DNA of 64,000 bases. It comes from Pseudomonadota bacterium (GTDB lineage: Bacteria > Pseudomonadota > Gammaproteobacteria > Halothiobacillales > Halothiobacillaceae). Positions 35,933-45,956 of this stretch are shown piece by piece (within the stretch, counting starts at the first letter, position 1; each line of letters starts with the position of its first letter). A program made the translations under genes and the position numbers. The stretch lies in contig JAJYYE010000010.1 in NCBI GenBank assembly GCA_021801265.1, positions 310,001 through 374,000 of the forward strand. Direction: 5' to 3'. The notes below the pieces were generated by a model that saw only the letters and a list, made by a program, of their open reading frames with translations, did not search any database and was not told the origin of the DNA.

Positions 35933-36243
35933 TTGGTCAATAAAAACTCATTCGTACCCAAAACCCTGCTCACAGCGTACATGATTTAACATGCCCTTTA
36001 TGGTGCCCCCCAACCCAAGAATCGACCCAATGCCGCGCTGACACGCGCATCACCGTGTTAAAAACACCCTCAAAACGCGCCCATACCGCGCCCAGCGCAA
36101 GCCACCCCAAAGGCCTAAACTCAAATGGCAAAGCCTGTTCACTCGTCGTGATGCCGATCTCACACAAGCCTGTTCGGTATTTGGCTGAGTGAGTCACCGT
36201 GTTCAGACCAACTCAATGCGGCGTTACTTTCCAGTCATTAAAA
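35933..36243. other. Non-coding stretch between prkB terminator and DUF2789 gene
   Basis: About 310 bases without a recognised gene. The minus strand has an open frame of 75 codons (35970-36197) with two tryptophan-rich stretches but no ribosome site and no family I know; it could be a gene remnant. I see no RNA gene here. Confidence 0.3.
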
Positions 36244-36477
36244 TCAGCGACGTAACATGGCATCCAAATGATCAACTGCCTCGGCCCAATCGGCATCTTG
36301 CTCAAGTGATTCCTGCAAAAATTGAGTTTGTGCCGGCGTCCAGAATGGCGCATCCACCAGAGCTATTCCAGAGATCAGCCCACCGTGCCCAGCGATAAAG
36401 CCATCGATTTCAGCGGCGGCATTGGGTAACCCCAGTTGAGCAAACAAATCGGATAAGGGATGGAAAATGGCGTCCAT
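36244..36477 (-). CDS. DUF2789 family protein
   Basis: 77 residues with the pattern of DUF2789: LSDLFAQLGLPN near the N-terminus, then ALVDAPFWTPAQTQFLQESL and DADWAEAVDHLDAMLR at the end. A small cytoplasmic all-alpha protein of unknown function found in gammaproteobacteria. It begins 51 bases after sohB on the same strand and may be cotranscribed with it. Confidence 0.85.
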   Translation of the reverse strand: MDAIFHPLSDLFAQLGLPNAAAEIDGFIAGHGGLISGIALVDAPFWTPAQTQFLQESLEQDADWAEAVDHLDAMLRR

Positions 36478-36528
36478 AATGACTCCTTCAATTAAATTTT
36501 AATTATCCAGAAAACACTTAGCGCGATT

Positions 36529-37572
36529 CTATAACCGTTCTTGCGGATCAAGGGATTTTTGGCGCAATTGATCAAAAAAACGCGTCAGTATCCGATTTGC
36601 GCTCTGCTCGACTGAACCGCGCAACCGCTTGGCCAGACTTTGCGGCGGCATCTTGCGCACTTCAATAACCTTGCGCTGAGAAAATTGCGCCTCAATCCAC
36701 GCATCACTCGTCGCGATCTCGTCAATTAATCCCAGCTTCAACGCGGTCGTACCAAACCAATACTCACCCGTTGCCACCACAGATAAATCTAAATCGGGGC
36801 GATATTCCTGCAGAAAATCCTTGAATAGCTCATGGGTATCATTCAATTGCGCCTGAAATTTCTCACGGCCTTCGTCTGTATTTTCCCCCAGAATCGTCAA
36901 GGTACGCTTATATTGACCTGCGGTGAGTAGCTCAATATCGACATCATTACGCTGCAACAAACGATGAATATTCGGGATTTGCGCCACGACCCCAATCGAA
37001 CCCACAATGGCAAACGGCGCAGCCACAATGCGTTCGGCGACCGCTGCCATCATATAGCCACCGCTCGCCGCGACTTTATCAATTGCCACCGTGAGCGAAA
37101 TACCCGCCGTCCGCACGCGCGCGAGCTGGGCCGCAGCCAATCCATACGAAGTGACCAAGCCACCGCCACTTTCCAAGCAGACCAGCACCGCATCAACCCC
37201 AGGCCGGGCGATCGCCAACACCGTTGAAATTTCTTCTCGCAGGCTCGTAACTTGGCTCGCGCGCATGTCTCCGGTGAAACGGAGCACATAGGTACGTAAC
37301 GCGTCCTGGGTATGACTTTTTTCGGCCGATTTTTTCTCCTTTTGGCGCTGTTTTTGTATTAGGCGGAATTGCTTAGCGGGTAATATCGCCTGCTCCAAAT
37401 GCGCTTGATTCTCAAGATAGCGCGTATTGAGCTCGGTAATTTTAAAATTTCCCGCTGCCTCCCCGCGCTGACGCAACCGCAGGGCAACCATACCCCCGGC
37501 CACGATCAATAGGGCGATGACAACAGTCAGCGTTTTCGCTAAAAACAAACCATAGTTGGTCAAAAAATCCAT
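36529..37572 (-). CDS. sohB: Inner-membrane protease SohB (S49 family)
   Basis: 347 residues. N-terminal membrane helix (about residues 10-30), a SohB-specific N-terminal region with KKSAEKSH, then the signal-peptide-peptidase-A-like domain. The catalytic serine is in DKVAASGGYMMA (about residue 172), and the general-base lysine is expected in the segment around AGQYKRTLTILGE. It degrades membrane or periplasmic proteins. Length matches E. coli SohB (349). Confidence 0.95.
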   Translation of the reverse strand: MDFLTNYGLFLAKTLTVVIALLIVAGGMVALRLRQRGEAAGNFKITELNTRYLENQAHLEQAILPAKQFRLIQKQRQKEKKSAEKSHTQDALRTYVLRFTGDMRASQVTSLREEISTVLAIARPGVDAVLVCLESGGGLVTSYGLAAAQLARVRTAGISLTVAIDKVAASGGYMMAAVAERIVAAPFAIVGSIGVVAQIPNIHRLLQRNDVDIELLTAGQYKRTLTILGENTDEGREKFQAQLNDTHELFKDFLQEYRPDLDLSVVATGEYWFGTTALKLGLIDEIATSDAWIEAQFSQRKVIEVRKMPPQSLAKRLRGSVEQSANRILTRFFDQLRQKSLDPQERL

Positions 37573-37787
37573 ATATTCCTCAATTCAAACCCAAAAACAT
37601 TAATTTAAGTATAACCAGACAAGAACATTCCCAACTGATTCAATTTATATGGCACTTGCTCCGTTTAAATCCTCAATGCGTGCTTGGAAAATTGAATACA
37701 CAAGCTATTTGAAAGTTAGCAGTTTAACGTGCAAGTGGAGAATTCAACCTCTAGAATGATGCTCCCATTCATGTGCAGGATCGTTTG

Positions 37788-38702
37788 ATGTTCACCAAAA
37801 AAATCACTGTCTTATTCACCGTTGCTCTCGTCAGCCTCGGGCTGATGTTTGCCTTAGGCTTACAAACAGCCGAAGCAAAACGTATTGGCTCAGGTGGAAG
37901 CATGGGTCAACAAAAACAGAGTTTTAGCCGTGAAGCAACACCCCCCGCCGCGGCCACACCGGGGCGGGCAGCAGCAGTGGCCGCACCCGCTGCTACCGGC
38001 GCCGGTAAATGGCTTGGCCCTCTGGCAGGGTTGGCTGCGGGTGGCATGCTGGCCGCCTTATTCTTTGGTGGTGCATTTGATGGCTTGAAACCGATGGACT
38101 TTTTGCTCATCGCCTTGCTCGTGATTGGCGCATTCCTGATTCTCCGTGCCCTGCGCAAACCCGCTCAACCTGCACAGAGTCCTTATGCCTCTGCGGGCGG
38201 GCCCCCTTCAAGCAATACGACACCAAATCATGCCGGCATGGTCAACGCACAGTCAGCTGCGGCAGGTTACTCGCCCAGCGCCTTTATGCGCTCATCTCCC
38301 GCGGCGCTTTCGGAAGCGCCGAGTTGGTTTGATGAAGCCACTTTTGTGAACGGTGCCAAAAATCACTTCACCAATCTGCAAAAATCCTGGGATGCCAACG
38401 ATTTAGCAACCATGCGGGCGTACTTCACTCCGGAGCTGTTTGCAGAACTCGCGGCAGAGCGTGCACGAATTGGCAATGAAAACAACGTCACTGACATACA
38501 AAGTCTTGATGCGCAATTGTTGGATTTAAGCCGTGAAAATGACTATGTGATTGCCTCCGTCTTGTTCCAAGGGCAGGTTCGCGAAAATTATGGTCAACCT
38601 GAGGCCATCGCGGAAATCTGGCACGTTCGCCATGCGGCGGATACGGCCCAAGGTGATTGGTTGATTTCAGGCATTCAACAATACAATCAAATCATTCACT
38701 AA
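37788..38702 (+). CDS. Tim44-like domain membrane protein
   Basis: 304 residues. A signal or anchor segment at residues 6-28, ending QTAEAKRIG, then GSGGSMGQQKQSF, a pattern typical of bacterial Tim44-like proteins. An Ala/Pro-rich linker, two membrane segments (about 70-90 and 100-118) and a C-terminal Tim44-like domain (about 175-304, FVNGAKNHFTNLQKSWDAND). Function in bacteria is unknown; the family may bind membranes. AGGA seven bases before the ATG at 37788 supports this start. A terminator follows directly. Confidence 0.85.
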   Translation: MFTKKITVLFTVALVSLGLMFALGLQTAEAKRIGSGGSMGQQKQSFSREATPPAAATPGRAAAVAAPAATGAGKWLGPLAGLAAGGMLAALFFGGAFDGLKPMDFLLIALLVIGAFLILRALRKPAQPAQSPYASAGGPPSSNTTPNHAGMVNAQSAAAGYSPSAFMRSSPAALSEAPSWFDEATFVNGAKNHFTNLQKSWDANDLATMRAYFTPELFAELAAERARIGNENNVTDIQSLDAQLLDLSRENDYVIASVLFQGQVRENYGQPEAIAEIWHVRHAADTAQGDWLISGIQQYNQIIH

Positions 38703-38726
38703 GCGCTCTAGCGGCAATGTGAGATC

Positions 38727-38750
38727 GCCCGGAAATTTCCGGGCTTTTTT
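38727..38750 (+). terminator. Rho-independent terminator after the Tim44-like gene
   Basis: A perfectly symmetrical stem GCCCGGAAA/TTTCCGGGC (38727-38744) followed by six T (38745-38750), 24 bases after the stop codon. Confidence 0.92.
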
Positions 38751-38883
38751 ATTGCAGATCCAATATGAATAAACAGTCATATGCGGGTAAGGACCTCGTT
38801 AAGCGGTGGCTCGCATTGTGGGCACTCAGTCAACAGCAGAGACATTCATCGACCCCACACAAATGAGACATGAGGACATTGCA

Positions 38884-39203
38884 ATGAAAAATCGTTTAGT
38901 CATTCCCCTGATCGGTGGTTTAATTTTAGGCACTGCGGCCATCGTTCCCAGCATGGCACAAACCCCTGGCACTGCAAGCTGAGCCAGGCACTGTGCATGA
39001 AATTGATCTTGAACACGAGCAAGGCGCCCCAGTTTGGTCGATCGCCATTCAAACCCAAGCAGGTAAAAAAGAAGTACTGGTCGATGCGCAGAGCGGTGCC
39101 ATTGTGGCGACCACAGTCGACAATGAGCGTACTGAACACGAAGGGAAGGACGAACAAAGAAAATGACGATCATGGACAAGGAGATAGCGCTTCAGACAAA
39201 TAA
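38884..39203 (+). pseudogene. Frameshifted exported PepSY-domain protein
   Basis: The ATG at 38884 opens a signal peptide (MKNRLVIPLIGGLILGTAA, then IVPSMAQ) that stops at a TGA after 32 codons. From about 38970 the +1 frame continues as LQAEPGTVHEIDLEHEQGAP, then VWSIAIQTQAGKKEVLVDA and SGAIVATTVDNE, a clear PepSY domain, to a TGA at 39164. A further frame change near the A-rich run at 39155-39163 would add an acidic tail (NDDHGQGDSASDK) ending at 39203. The helix that normally links signal peptide and PepSY strands is missing, and the direct repeat CCNGGCACTG flanks the junction, which suggests a small deletion. Probably inactive, unless a sequencing error. Confidence 0.7.
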
Positions 39204-39224
39204 TTCCGTTTGCCCCCTCAGTAC

Positions 39225-39252
39225 AAAGCCCGATGGTAAACATCGGGCTTTT
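39225..39252 (+). terminator. Terminator after the PepSY gene
   Basis: Stem AAAGCCCGATG (39225-39235) pairs with CATCGGGCTTT (39241-39251) around a 5-base loop, followed by a short T-rich run. Confidence 0.85.
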
Positions 39253-39269
39253 CTTATGTGAAGAACCAT

Positions 39270-39434
39270 CTAGCAGCCTGTCGGACTTAAGGAGGCGAAG
39301 CGATGTCGGCTGGTTGAGGCCAGATTTTGACGATTTTTTTGGTCAATAGAGCTATTCTATTGACCAAAAAATCGGTGGAATATGAACCAAGCACGGATTT
39401 ACAGCCGATTTCTTTCAGTCCGACAGGCTGCTAG
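39270..39434. repeat. Inverted-repeat element (MITE-like), copy D, with nested palindrome
   Basis: 165 bases bounded by CTAGCAGCCTGTCGGACT (39270-39287) and AGTCCGACAGGCTGCTAG (39417-39434), a perfect 18-base inverted repeat. Both ends carry CTAG, which could be a target duplication or part of the arms. Inside, 39333-39372 holds a second long palindrome (TTTTTTGGTCAATAGA / TCTATTGACCAAAAAA). The right end overlaps the pssA stop codon. No transposase gene. Confidence 0.75.
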
Positions 39435-40219
39435 TGGTGACGCAAACGCCAGCGTAGCAATCGACGCCACGTAGACCATACCGGGGCAGATAAAGCATAA
39501 ACCAACGCAATCAACCATAACGTCAGGGCGAAATCTTTTAAGGCGAGTACAAAGACAAGAATTAAAATCGGCACGCTCAAAAACGAGACCCGCAACCGAG
39601 GGCTCACACTCTTAAAGCTGTAATACGGCAAACTTGAGACCATCAAAAGCCCGGTCACTACGGTCATTACCCAAACCCAACCAATATTTTGGTAAAAAGG
39701 AACCCCGTGCTCTTCGAATACCCACACCATGCCCATGAGCACGGCGGCAGCGGCGGGTGAGGCCAAGCCAACGAAATATTTTTTATCCACCGTTTCAACT
39801 TGAACATTAAACCGGGCCAAGCGAATGGCCGCAGCGGCTACAAACACAAACGCGCCCAGCATGCCCCAGCGATCGCCAATGCCATATAAACTCCACAGGA
39901 ACACAATGACCGCAGGCGCCAGGCCAAAAGAAATGACATCGGCCAAGGAATCATATTGCACACCGAAATCAGATTGGGTATTCGTCAGACGGGCTACCCG
40001 CCCATCCAGCCCATCCAGAATCATCGCAATAAAGACCGCAATCGCTGCCTGTTCAAAATCGCCTTGAATACCACGAAGAATCGCAAAAAAACCGGCGAAT
40101 AACGCACCGGTCGTAAACAAGTTTGGCAACAGATAAATGGCTTTGCGGCGCTGTTTAGGTGTTTCTTTAGCCCCATGATCATCTGCGATGCGGGAAATAT
40201 CATCCGATTGTTGATCCAT
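39431..40219 (-). CDS. pssA: CDP-diacylglycerol-serine O-phosphatidyltransferase
   Basis: 262 residues, membrane enzyme of the CDP-alcohol phosphatidyltransferase family, making phosphatidylserine. The signature DGLDGRVARLTNTQSDFG and the following DSLADVISFG hold the metal-binding aspartates (about residues 68-95); about eight membrane helices. The stop TAG lies in the right arm of repeat copy D, so the tail (RRLLRWRLRHH) ends in the element. It follows ilvC, as in Pseudomonas, but a terminator lies between. Confidence 0.95.
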   Translation of the reverse strand: MDQQSDDISRIADDHGAKETPKQRRKAIYLLPNLFTTGALFAGFFAILRGIQGDFEQAAIAVFIAMILDGLDGRVARLTNTQSDFGVQYDSLADVISFGLAPAVIVFLWSLYGIGDRWGMLGAFVFVAAAAIRLARFNVQVETVDKKYFVGLASPAAAAVLMGMVWVFEEHGVPFYQNIGWVWVMTVVTGLLMVSSLPYYSFKSVSPRLRVSFLSVPILILVFVLALKDFALTLWLIALVYALSAPVWSTWRRLLRWRLRHH

Positions 40220-40333
40220 TGTTGCCTCTCGAACGTGGGGTTAATGGGTATCCATTGTATGCATGGATCATGACGCAGGTGCGAATCTTGATGCGCTCAA
40301 TCAAAAAATACAGGAAGACTCAATGCCGAAAAA

Positions 40334-40361
40334 TAAAAAACCCAAACCATTCGTTTGGGTT
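40334..40361 (-). terminator. Terminator after ilvC
   Basis: On the minus strand AACCCAAAC (40361-40353) pairs with GTTTGGGTT (40347-40339) around a 5-base loop and is followed by T residues (40334-40338 region). It ends ilvB-ilvH-ilvC before pssA. The remaining bases of this 219-base space show no gene. Confidence 0.85.
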
Positions 40362-40438
40362 AAATCCTACCCCGAATACAATGCGGGGCGCCCATCTCAA
40401 AAGCCTTCGCTTCAAGGGAAAACGATCACATACGGTGA

Positions 40439-41479
<1,041 letters not shown>

Positions 41480-41515
41480 TCACGAAAGTAGATTCACTCA
41501 GTGAAATTGAAAAAA

Positions 41516-42016
41516 TTATGCATCCGGTACAGTCATGCCGCGGGGGCCACGTGCAACGCCCAAAGCCCCAGACCGGACAATCTCCACCACGGGAATTGCG
41601 CCAAGCGCGGTAACGAACGCATCCAGTTTATGACCAGGCCCCACCATTTGAATGGTATAGCTTGATTCACTCACATCGATAATTTGGCCACGGAAGATTT
41701 CAGCAAGGCGGTAAACCTCATTCCGGGAGCCCTCCAGCGCCTGCACTTTAATGAGCATCAGTTCGCGCTCAATGTGGGGTGCATCGGCCATATCCTGCAC
41801 TTTGACGACATCAATCAACTTGTTGAGCTGCTTGATGATTTGCTCGATGATTTGTTCATCACCGCGTGTCACAAGGGTCATCCGCGATAAGGTTTCATCA
41901 ACGGTAGGCGCTACGCACAGAGACTCGATATTGTACCCGCGGGCGGAAAATAATCCGGCTACCCGCGACAAAGCACCCGCTTCGTTTTCAATCAAAATTG
42001 AGATGATATGCCGCAT
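41516..42016 (-). CDS. ilvH: Acetolactate synthase small subunit
   Basis: 166 residues. N-terminal ACT domain RHIISILIENEAGALSRVAG and NIESLCVAPT, which binds valine for feedback control, plus a C-terminal regulatory domain. It starts 3 bases after the large subunit gene ends, so the two are translationally linked. Confidence 0.97.
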   Translation of the reverse strand: MRHIISILIENEAGALSRVAGLFSARGYNIESLCVAPTVDETLSRMTLVTRGDEQIIEQIIKQLNKLIDVVKVQDMADAPHIERELMLIKVQALEGSRNEVYRLAEIFRGQIIDVSESSYTIQMVGPGHKLDAFVTALGAIPVVEIVRSGALGVARGPRGMTVPDA

Positions 42017-42019
42017 GTT

Positions 42020-43720
42020 CTATACCAGGATCATTTCGTTCAAACCAGCGCCGGCAGGCACCATCGGATACACGTTTTCGGTCGGGTCGGTCTGGAAATC
42101 CATAAACACCAACCGATCACGCATCGCAAACGCCTCTCGCAGCGCAGCTTCGACGTCGGAGGCTTTTTCGATCCGCATCCCAACATGTCCATACGATTCG
42201 GCCAGTTTGACAAAATCCGGTAGCGCTTCCATGTAACTCATGGCGTAGCGACCGGAATAGAAAAACTCCTGCCACTGACGAACCATGCCAAGATAACGAT
42301 TATTCAAGCTGACCACCTTAATCGGCAGGTGATACTGCAACGCCGTCGAAAGCTCCTGAATACACATCTGGATACTGCCTTCGCCAGTCACGCAAACCAC
42401 TTCTTCTTCGGGATAAGCGAATTTCACACCGAGCGCCGCAGGCAGGCCGAAGCCCATCGTGCCAAGGCCGCCGGAGTTAATCCAACGATTAGGTTTATCA
42501 AAACCGTAATACTGCGCTGCCCACATTTGATGCTGGCCCACATCGGAGGTGACATAGGCATCGCCATGGGTAATTTCCCACACTTTCTGCACCACATATT
42601 GCGGCTTGATCACCTCACCGTTGGTTTTGAAATCAAGGCAACGCATATCGCGCCACTGGGCAATTTGTGCCCACCACGCGGCGAGTGCCTCAGGCTGTTT
42701 TGCACCGCCCGCATCTTCAATCAAGGGCAACATTTCTTCGAGAACCGATTTAACGGATCCGACAATCGGCACGTCCACCACGACATTTTTAGAAATCGAA
42801 GCCGGATCAATATCGATATGGACAATTTTTGCGGTGGGACAGAATTTAGCGAGATTGCCCGTCACCCGATCGTCAAAGCGCGCGCCAATTGCAATGAGCA
42901 CATCACAGTGGTGCATCCCCATATTGGCTTCATAGGTACCGTGCATCCCCAGCATCCCCAGAAATTGGCGATCACTGGCAGGATAAGCCCCCAAACCCAT
43001 TAACGTATTGGTGATCGGGTAATTGAGCAGTCGCGCGAATCGTGTCAACTGTTCGGCCGCCCGGCCAATAATCACACCACCGCCTGAATAAATCATCGGA
43101 CGTTCCGCGTTAACAATCAGATCAATCGCTTTGCGAATCTGACCACTATGTCCTTTTACCGTGGGATGATATGAGCGAAGTGATACACTCGCAGGATATT
43201 CAAAGGGCACGATAACACGCGGATCGGTCACATCTTTTGGAATATCCACCACGACCGGCCCCGGGCGACCCGTGGTAGCAATATAAAATGCTTTCTTCAT
43301 CGTAGCAGCGATGTCACGCACGTCTTTAACCAGAAAATTATGCTTCACGCAGGGCCGGGTAATCCCGACACTATCGACTTCCTGGAATGCATCATTACCA
43401 ATCAAGCTGGTTGGCACTTGCCCTGTAATCACAACGAGCGGAATGGAATCCATATGCGCCGTTGCAATACCCGTAATTGCATTCGTCGCGCCGGGGCCAG
43501 AGGTAACCAGTACCACACCAGGCTTGCCCGTCGCGCGCGCATAGCCATCGGCCATATGCACTGCGCCCTGTTCGTGCCGCACTAAAATATGCTTTACCTG
43601 CTCTTGCTGGAAGAGGGCATCGTAAATATGCAGAACTGCCCCACCGGGGTAGCCGAAAACTGCATCGACCCCTTCCGCCTTGAGGCATTCCACCAGGATT
43701 TGACCACCGGACAATTCCAC
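42020..43720 (-). CDS. ilvB: Acetolactate synthase large subunit
   Basis: 566 residues. ThDP-dependent enzyme forming acetolactate. [13 protein letters not shown] at the N-terminus with the catalytic glutamate in [16 protein letters not shown] (about residue 50), FAD-binding middle domain, and the ThDP motif [15 protein letters not shown] with [13 protein letters not shown] in the C-terminal domain. First gene of ilvB-ilvH-ilvC. The 271 bases upstream have a hairpin (43824-43848) but no branched-chain-rich leader peptide that I can see. Could be named ilvI by its pairing with ilvH. Confidence 0.97.
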   Translation of the reverse strand: MELSGGQILVECLKAEGVDAVFGYPGGAVLHIYDALFQQEQVKHILVRHEQGAVHMADGYARATGKPGVVLVTSGPGATNAITGIATAHMDSIPLVVITGQVPTSLIGNDAFQEVDSVGITRPCVKHNFLVKDVRDIAATMKKAFYIATTGRPGPVVVDIPKDVTDPRVIVPFEYPASVSLRSYHPTVKGHSGQIRKAIDLIVNAERPMIYSGGGVIIGRAAEQLTRFARLLNYPITNTLMGLGAYPASDRQFLGMLGMHGTYEANMGMHHCDVLIAIGARFDDRVTGNLAKFCPTAKIVHIDIDPASISKNVVVDVPIVGSVKSVLEEMLPLIEDAGGAKQPEALAAWWAQIAQWRDMRCLDFKTNGEVIKPQYVVQKVWEITHGDAYVTSDVGQHQMWAAQYYGFDKPNRWINSGGLGTMGFGLPAALGVKFAYPEEEVVCVTGEGSIQMCIQELSTALQYHLPIKVVSLNNRYLGMVRQWQEFFYSGRYAMSYMEALPDFVKLAESYGHVGMRIEKASDVEAALREAFAMRDRLVFMDFQTDPTENVYPMVPAGAGLNEMILV

Positions 43721-43991
43721 GCGTTTTCTCTCTATTTAAGTTTTATTGAGCTAAAAAAGCACCGCAGTCCGCGCTACTCACTGCGCCAAAGTGATGGCTA
43801 ACGCGGATCTGATGCCTAAAGAAGAGCGCTTGGCCGAGCCAAACGCTCAAGATATTCAATCCAAGCCGGGTAATATAGCTGGATATGCGGAAAATTGCAC
43901 CGACGCGATCCAGCCGAGACTCGCCATGAGCAGGTGGCCTAGCCAATTTCACCTGTTCACTTTTCGGGAAAATCAAGCACACCCTGTTAAT

Positions 43992-44933
43992 TTAAAATGA
44001 ACCAAAACCGTTGCTTGAACCCGTTGAATCGCTGACAACCGTGCCGCCCAATGCTTTGCGCAATATACTTTTGATGGCGTCGGGCGAATTGCGCAACTTA
44101 AAGAAAGACGCATCCCCACCCATCATGGGCAAATCCGGAAAAAAAAGCGCCAAACAAAACCGGAGATTAAGCGCTTCAGCGTTTTTATCCTTCAGCAATA
44201 CCTCATAAGGTAAAAACGCGTACCGATGCGGCTTTCCATTGTCGATAGAGTCCACCAAATGCAGACCGTTTGCATCGCCATTCTTTGGCGCGAGATCGAC
44301 CCCATAAATGACTTCGTTTTTACCCGGGATTTTGATTTTATACACAAGACCGACACCATCTTTGCCCGCCTGGAGTCGACTCGTTATCTTCTGTTCGGCA
44401 TCCTGGAACCCTGGAAAATTCCCTAAATCCACAGGATCAGTGAACGTTTCCATACCAAACGCGTACTGAAAATGGCGCAGCTGCTCCACCGTTCGAGGCT
44501 TGGCACCAAAGGATTTTTCAGCGCCTAAAATAGTGGCCAAAGTTTTGGCCACATCAGCATTATCTGAAGCCATTTGGTACCCATTGGCAACGTAAACCGG
44601 ATTCATATAAGTCACAAAGGTTTTCCCCTCCAGCGCCTCTAAAGCAACGCTGAGGGTGGCACCATAAGCCCCCCGATCAGTCGCCGCTGCATTTTTTAAC
44701 ATGCCGGGACTGGTGGCGGACACAATGATCACATTTTTTTGGGGGGAATAATGCCCCACCACCTCAAACCCTCCTTTCGAGAGCGCCGCCTGAACCGTTT
44801 TATCCGCATCGGCGAGTGAAGCACTCAGGCCAGTCCCTTCAATAAAGGGCTGCAAACCCGGCGCCTCTGCGTGAGCGGGCATAATCCCGCTCATCAATGG
44901 AATAACAATCAACAAACGCATGAATTTCAGCAT
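43992..44933 (-). CDS. Exported protein of unknown function in a sulfur-transfer cluster
   Basis: 313 residues. Signal peptide (MLKFMRLLIVIPLMSGIMPA, cleaved near HAEA). The first half (GGFEVVGHYSPQKNVIIVSA and YGATLSVALEALEGKTFVTY) has the strand-helix spacing of small DUF302-like domains, but I cannot assign a family. The second half carries a single cysteine (about residue 262). The tail is Ser/Gly-rich (DSTGSSNGFGSF). It is last in a minus-strand series rhodanese-tusA-dsrE-this gene, starting 90 bases after dsrE, which suggests a periplasmic role in sulfur metabolism. ATG at 44933 follows GGGGTGG. Confidence 0.65.
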   Translation of the reverse strand: MLKFMRLLIVIPLMSGIMPAHAEAPGLQPFIEGTGLSASLADADKTVQAALSKGGFEVVGHYSPQKNVIIVSATSPGMLKNAAATDRGAYGATLSVALEALEGKTFVTYMNPVYVANGYQMASDNADVAKTLATILGAEKSFGAKPRTVEQLRHFQYAFGMETFTDPVDLGNFPGFQDAEQKITSRLQAGKDGVGLVYKIKIPGKNEVIYGVDLAPKNGDANGLHLVDSIDNGKPHRYAFLPYEVLLKDKNAEALNLRFCLALFFPDLPMMGGDASFFKLRNSPDAIKSILRKALGGTVVSDSTGSSNGFGSF

Positions 44934-45022
44934 CGAACCACCCCGGTTTTTTTCATTATCAATATCAGGCCAAAAGCAAATTTTCACCGAGCTCCAAGCC
45001 TCATACCCTTATCAAATGACAA

Positions 45023-45397
45023 CTAAAGATACAGCGACACCGTCACTTCTCGTGCTAACAAATAAAATCGAGCAGCGCCCGCCAGCTCAGCTTGCGGGAT
45101 CAAATCAGCCACAGTAAGTAACGATGAATCGAGTGAATCTGCGCAGGCAATGAACAGCACCCCGTCACACAAACAGAGCGCGCGCAATTCAGCCAACTCA
45201 GGATCAACCCCTTCAGCACGCAACCAATTCAAACCGCCCTGGGTAAAAAAAATCCCAGCAGAATCACCCACTGCCACTGCGGTCAGCGCCAAAGAAAAAG
45301 CGGTTCTCGCGGCATCATGCGTCCCTTTGGAAAGAATCAGCGCAAGGCCATGACGCACCAAAGATTGCTGGTTCTTCATGATGTCGTCGTTAATCAC
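45023..45397 (-). CDS. DsrE-family sulfur-transfer protein
   Basis: 124 residues. DsrE/F-like fold: GLALILSKGTHDAARTAFSL, AGIFFTQGGLNWL, and a cysteine-bearing segment ALCLCDGVLFIACADS where a persulfide-carrying cysteine is expected. The GTG start overlaps the tusA stop by four bases (GTGA), so translation is coupled; an ATG at 45379 is an alternative. In sulfur oxidisers, rhodanese, TusA and DsrE proteins hand sulfane sulfur to each other in the cytoplasm. The exact DsrE subclass cannot be told by eye. Confidence 0.82.
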   Translation of the reverse strand: MINDDIMKNQQSLVRHGLALILSKGTHDAARTAFSLALTAVAVGDSAGIFFTQGGLNWLRAEGVDPELAELRALCLCDGVLFIACADSLDSSLLTVADLIPQAELAGAARFYLLAREVTVSLYL

Positions 45398-45624
45398 AGA
45401 CCACGCGCCAAGGTGATTTTCAAAAACATGGGAATTTCATTCTCTTGCTCAATGCCAATGAGCGCATGGCCCGTTTGAGCGCAATAGGCTTTAAAATCTG
45501 CAGGCGCACCCAAATCAGTCGCCCATATCTGAATACGCGCATCGACTTCCATGCCGGCCAGCGCTTTACGCGCACGCAGCAAAGGTAAGGGACAACGTAA
45601 CCCACGTGCATCAATCACATCCAC
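45394..45624 (-). CDS. tusA: TusA-family sulfur carrier protein
   Basis: 76 residues. The family signature ARGLRCPLPLLRARKAL has the sulfur-carrying cysteine at residue 11 in CPLP (the CPxP motif). A small two-layer alpha/beta protein. Between rhodanese (14 bases) and dsrE (4-base overlap). In chemolithotrophs such TusA proteins are tied to sulfur oxidation rather than tRNA thiolation. It is annotated as TusA-like; functional class is inferred from neighbours. Confidence 0.92.
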   Translation of the reverse strand: MDVIDARGLRCPLPLLRARKALAGMEVDARIQIWATDLGAPADFKAYCAQTGHALIGIEQENEIPMFLKITLARGL

Positions 45625-45638
45625 AAATGAGGTCCCCG

Positions 45639-45956
45639 TTACTCAGGAGAGACGAGCGGCAAACCTGAACCTGCCCAGTACATCACGCCGCCTTCGAGAT
45701 TGTATAAGCCAGTCACACCTTGCCCAGCCAAAAAATGACAGGCTTGAGCAGAGCGCGCACCACTGTGGCAATAAATCACCACATCCCTATCGGACTTAAA
45801 CTGATCAAGACTGAGCGGAACCAAATGCAAGGGCACCAATTTTGCCCCTTTGATCACACCTCGCGAGGTCTCGGATGGACCGCGCACATCGATAAGCATC
45901 ACTTCGTGTAAACGCCCGTGTAATTCATCCGGACCAATATTTTGAAAACTCGACAT
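45639..45956 (-). CDS. Single-domain rhodanese-like sulfurtransferase
   Basis: 105 residues. Rhodanese fold with MLIDVRGPSETSRGVIKGA (CH2A) and the active-site loop CHSGARSAQA, cysteine at about residue 66. Six-residue active loop points to sulfane sulfur substrates. The start at 45956 (MSSFQNIGPDEL) is preceded by GGTGGG. The frame stays open upstream to 46070 with a hydrophobic stretch, but this is probably untranslated. First gene of the sulfur-transfer set. Confidence 0.92.
   Translation of the reverse strand: MSSFQNIGPDELHGRLHEVMLIDVRGPSETSRGVIKGAKLVPLHLVPLSLDQFKSDRDVVIYCHSGARSAQACHFLAGQGVTGLYNLEGGVMYWAGSGLPLVSPE

Noticed and set aside
35970-36197. 75-codon minus-strand open frame between prkB and the DUF2789 gene
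   Set aside because: No ribosome site, no known family, and the surroundings look non-coding; kept only as a note in the gap entry.
43721-43991. Attenuator leader for the ilv operon
   Set aside because: A hairpin exists (43824-43848) but there is no T run and no small peptide rich in Leu, Val or Ile.
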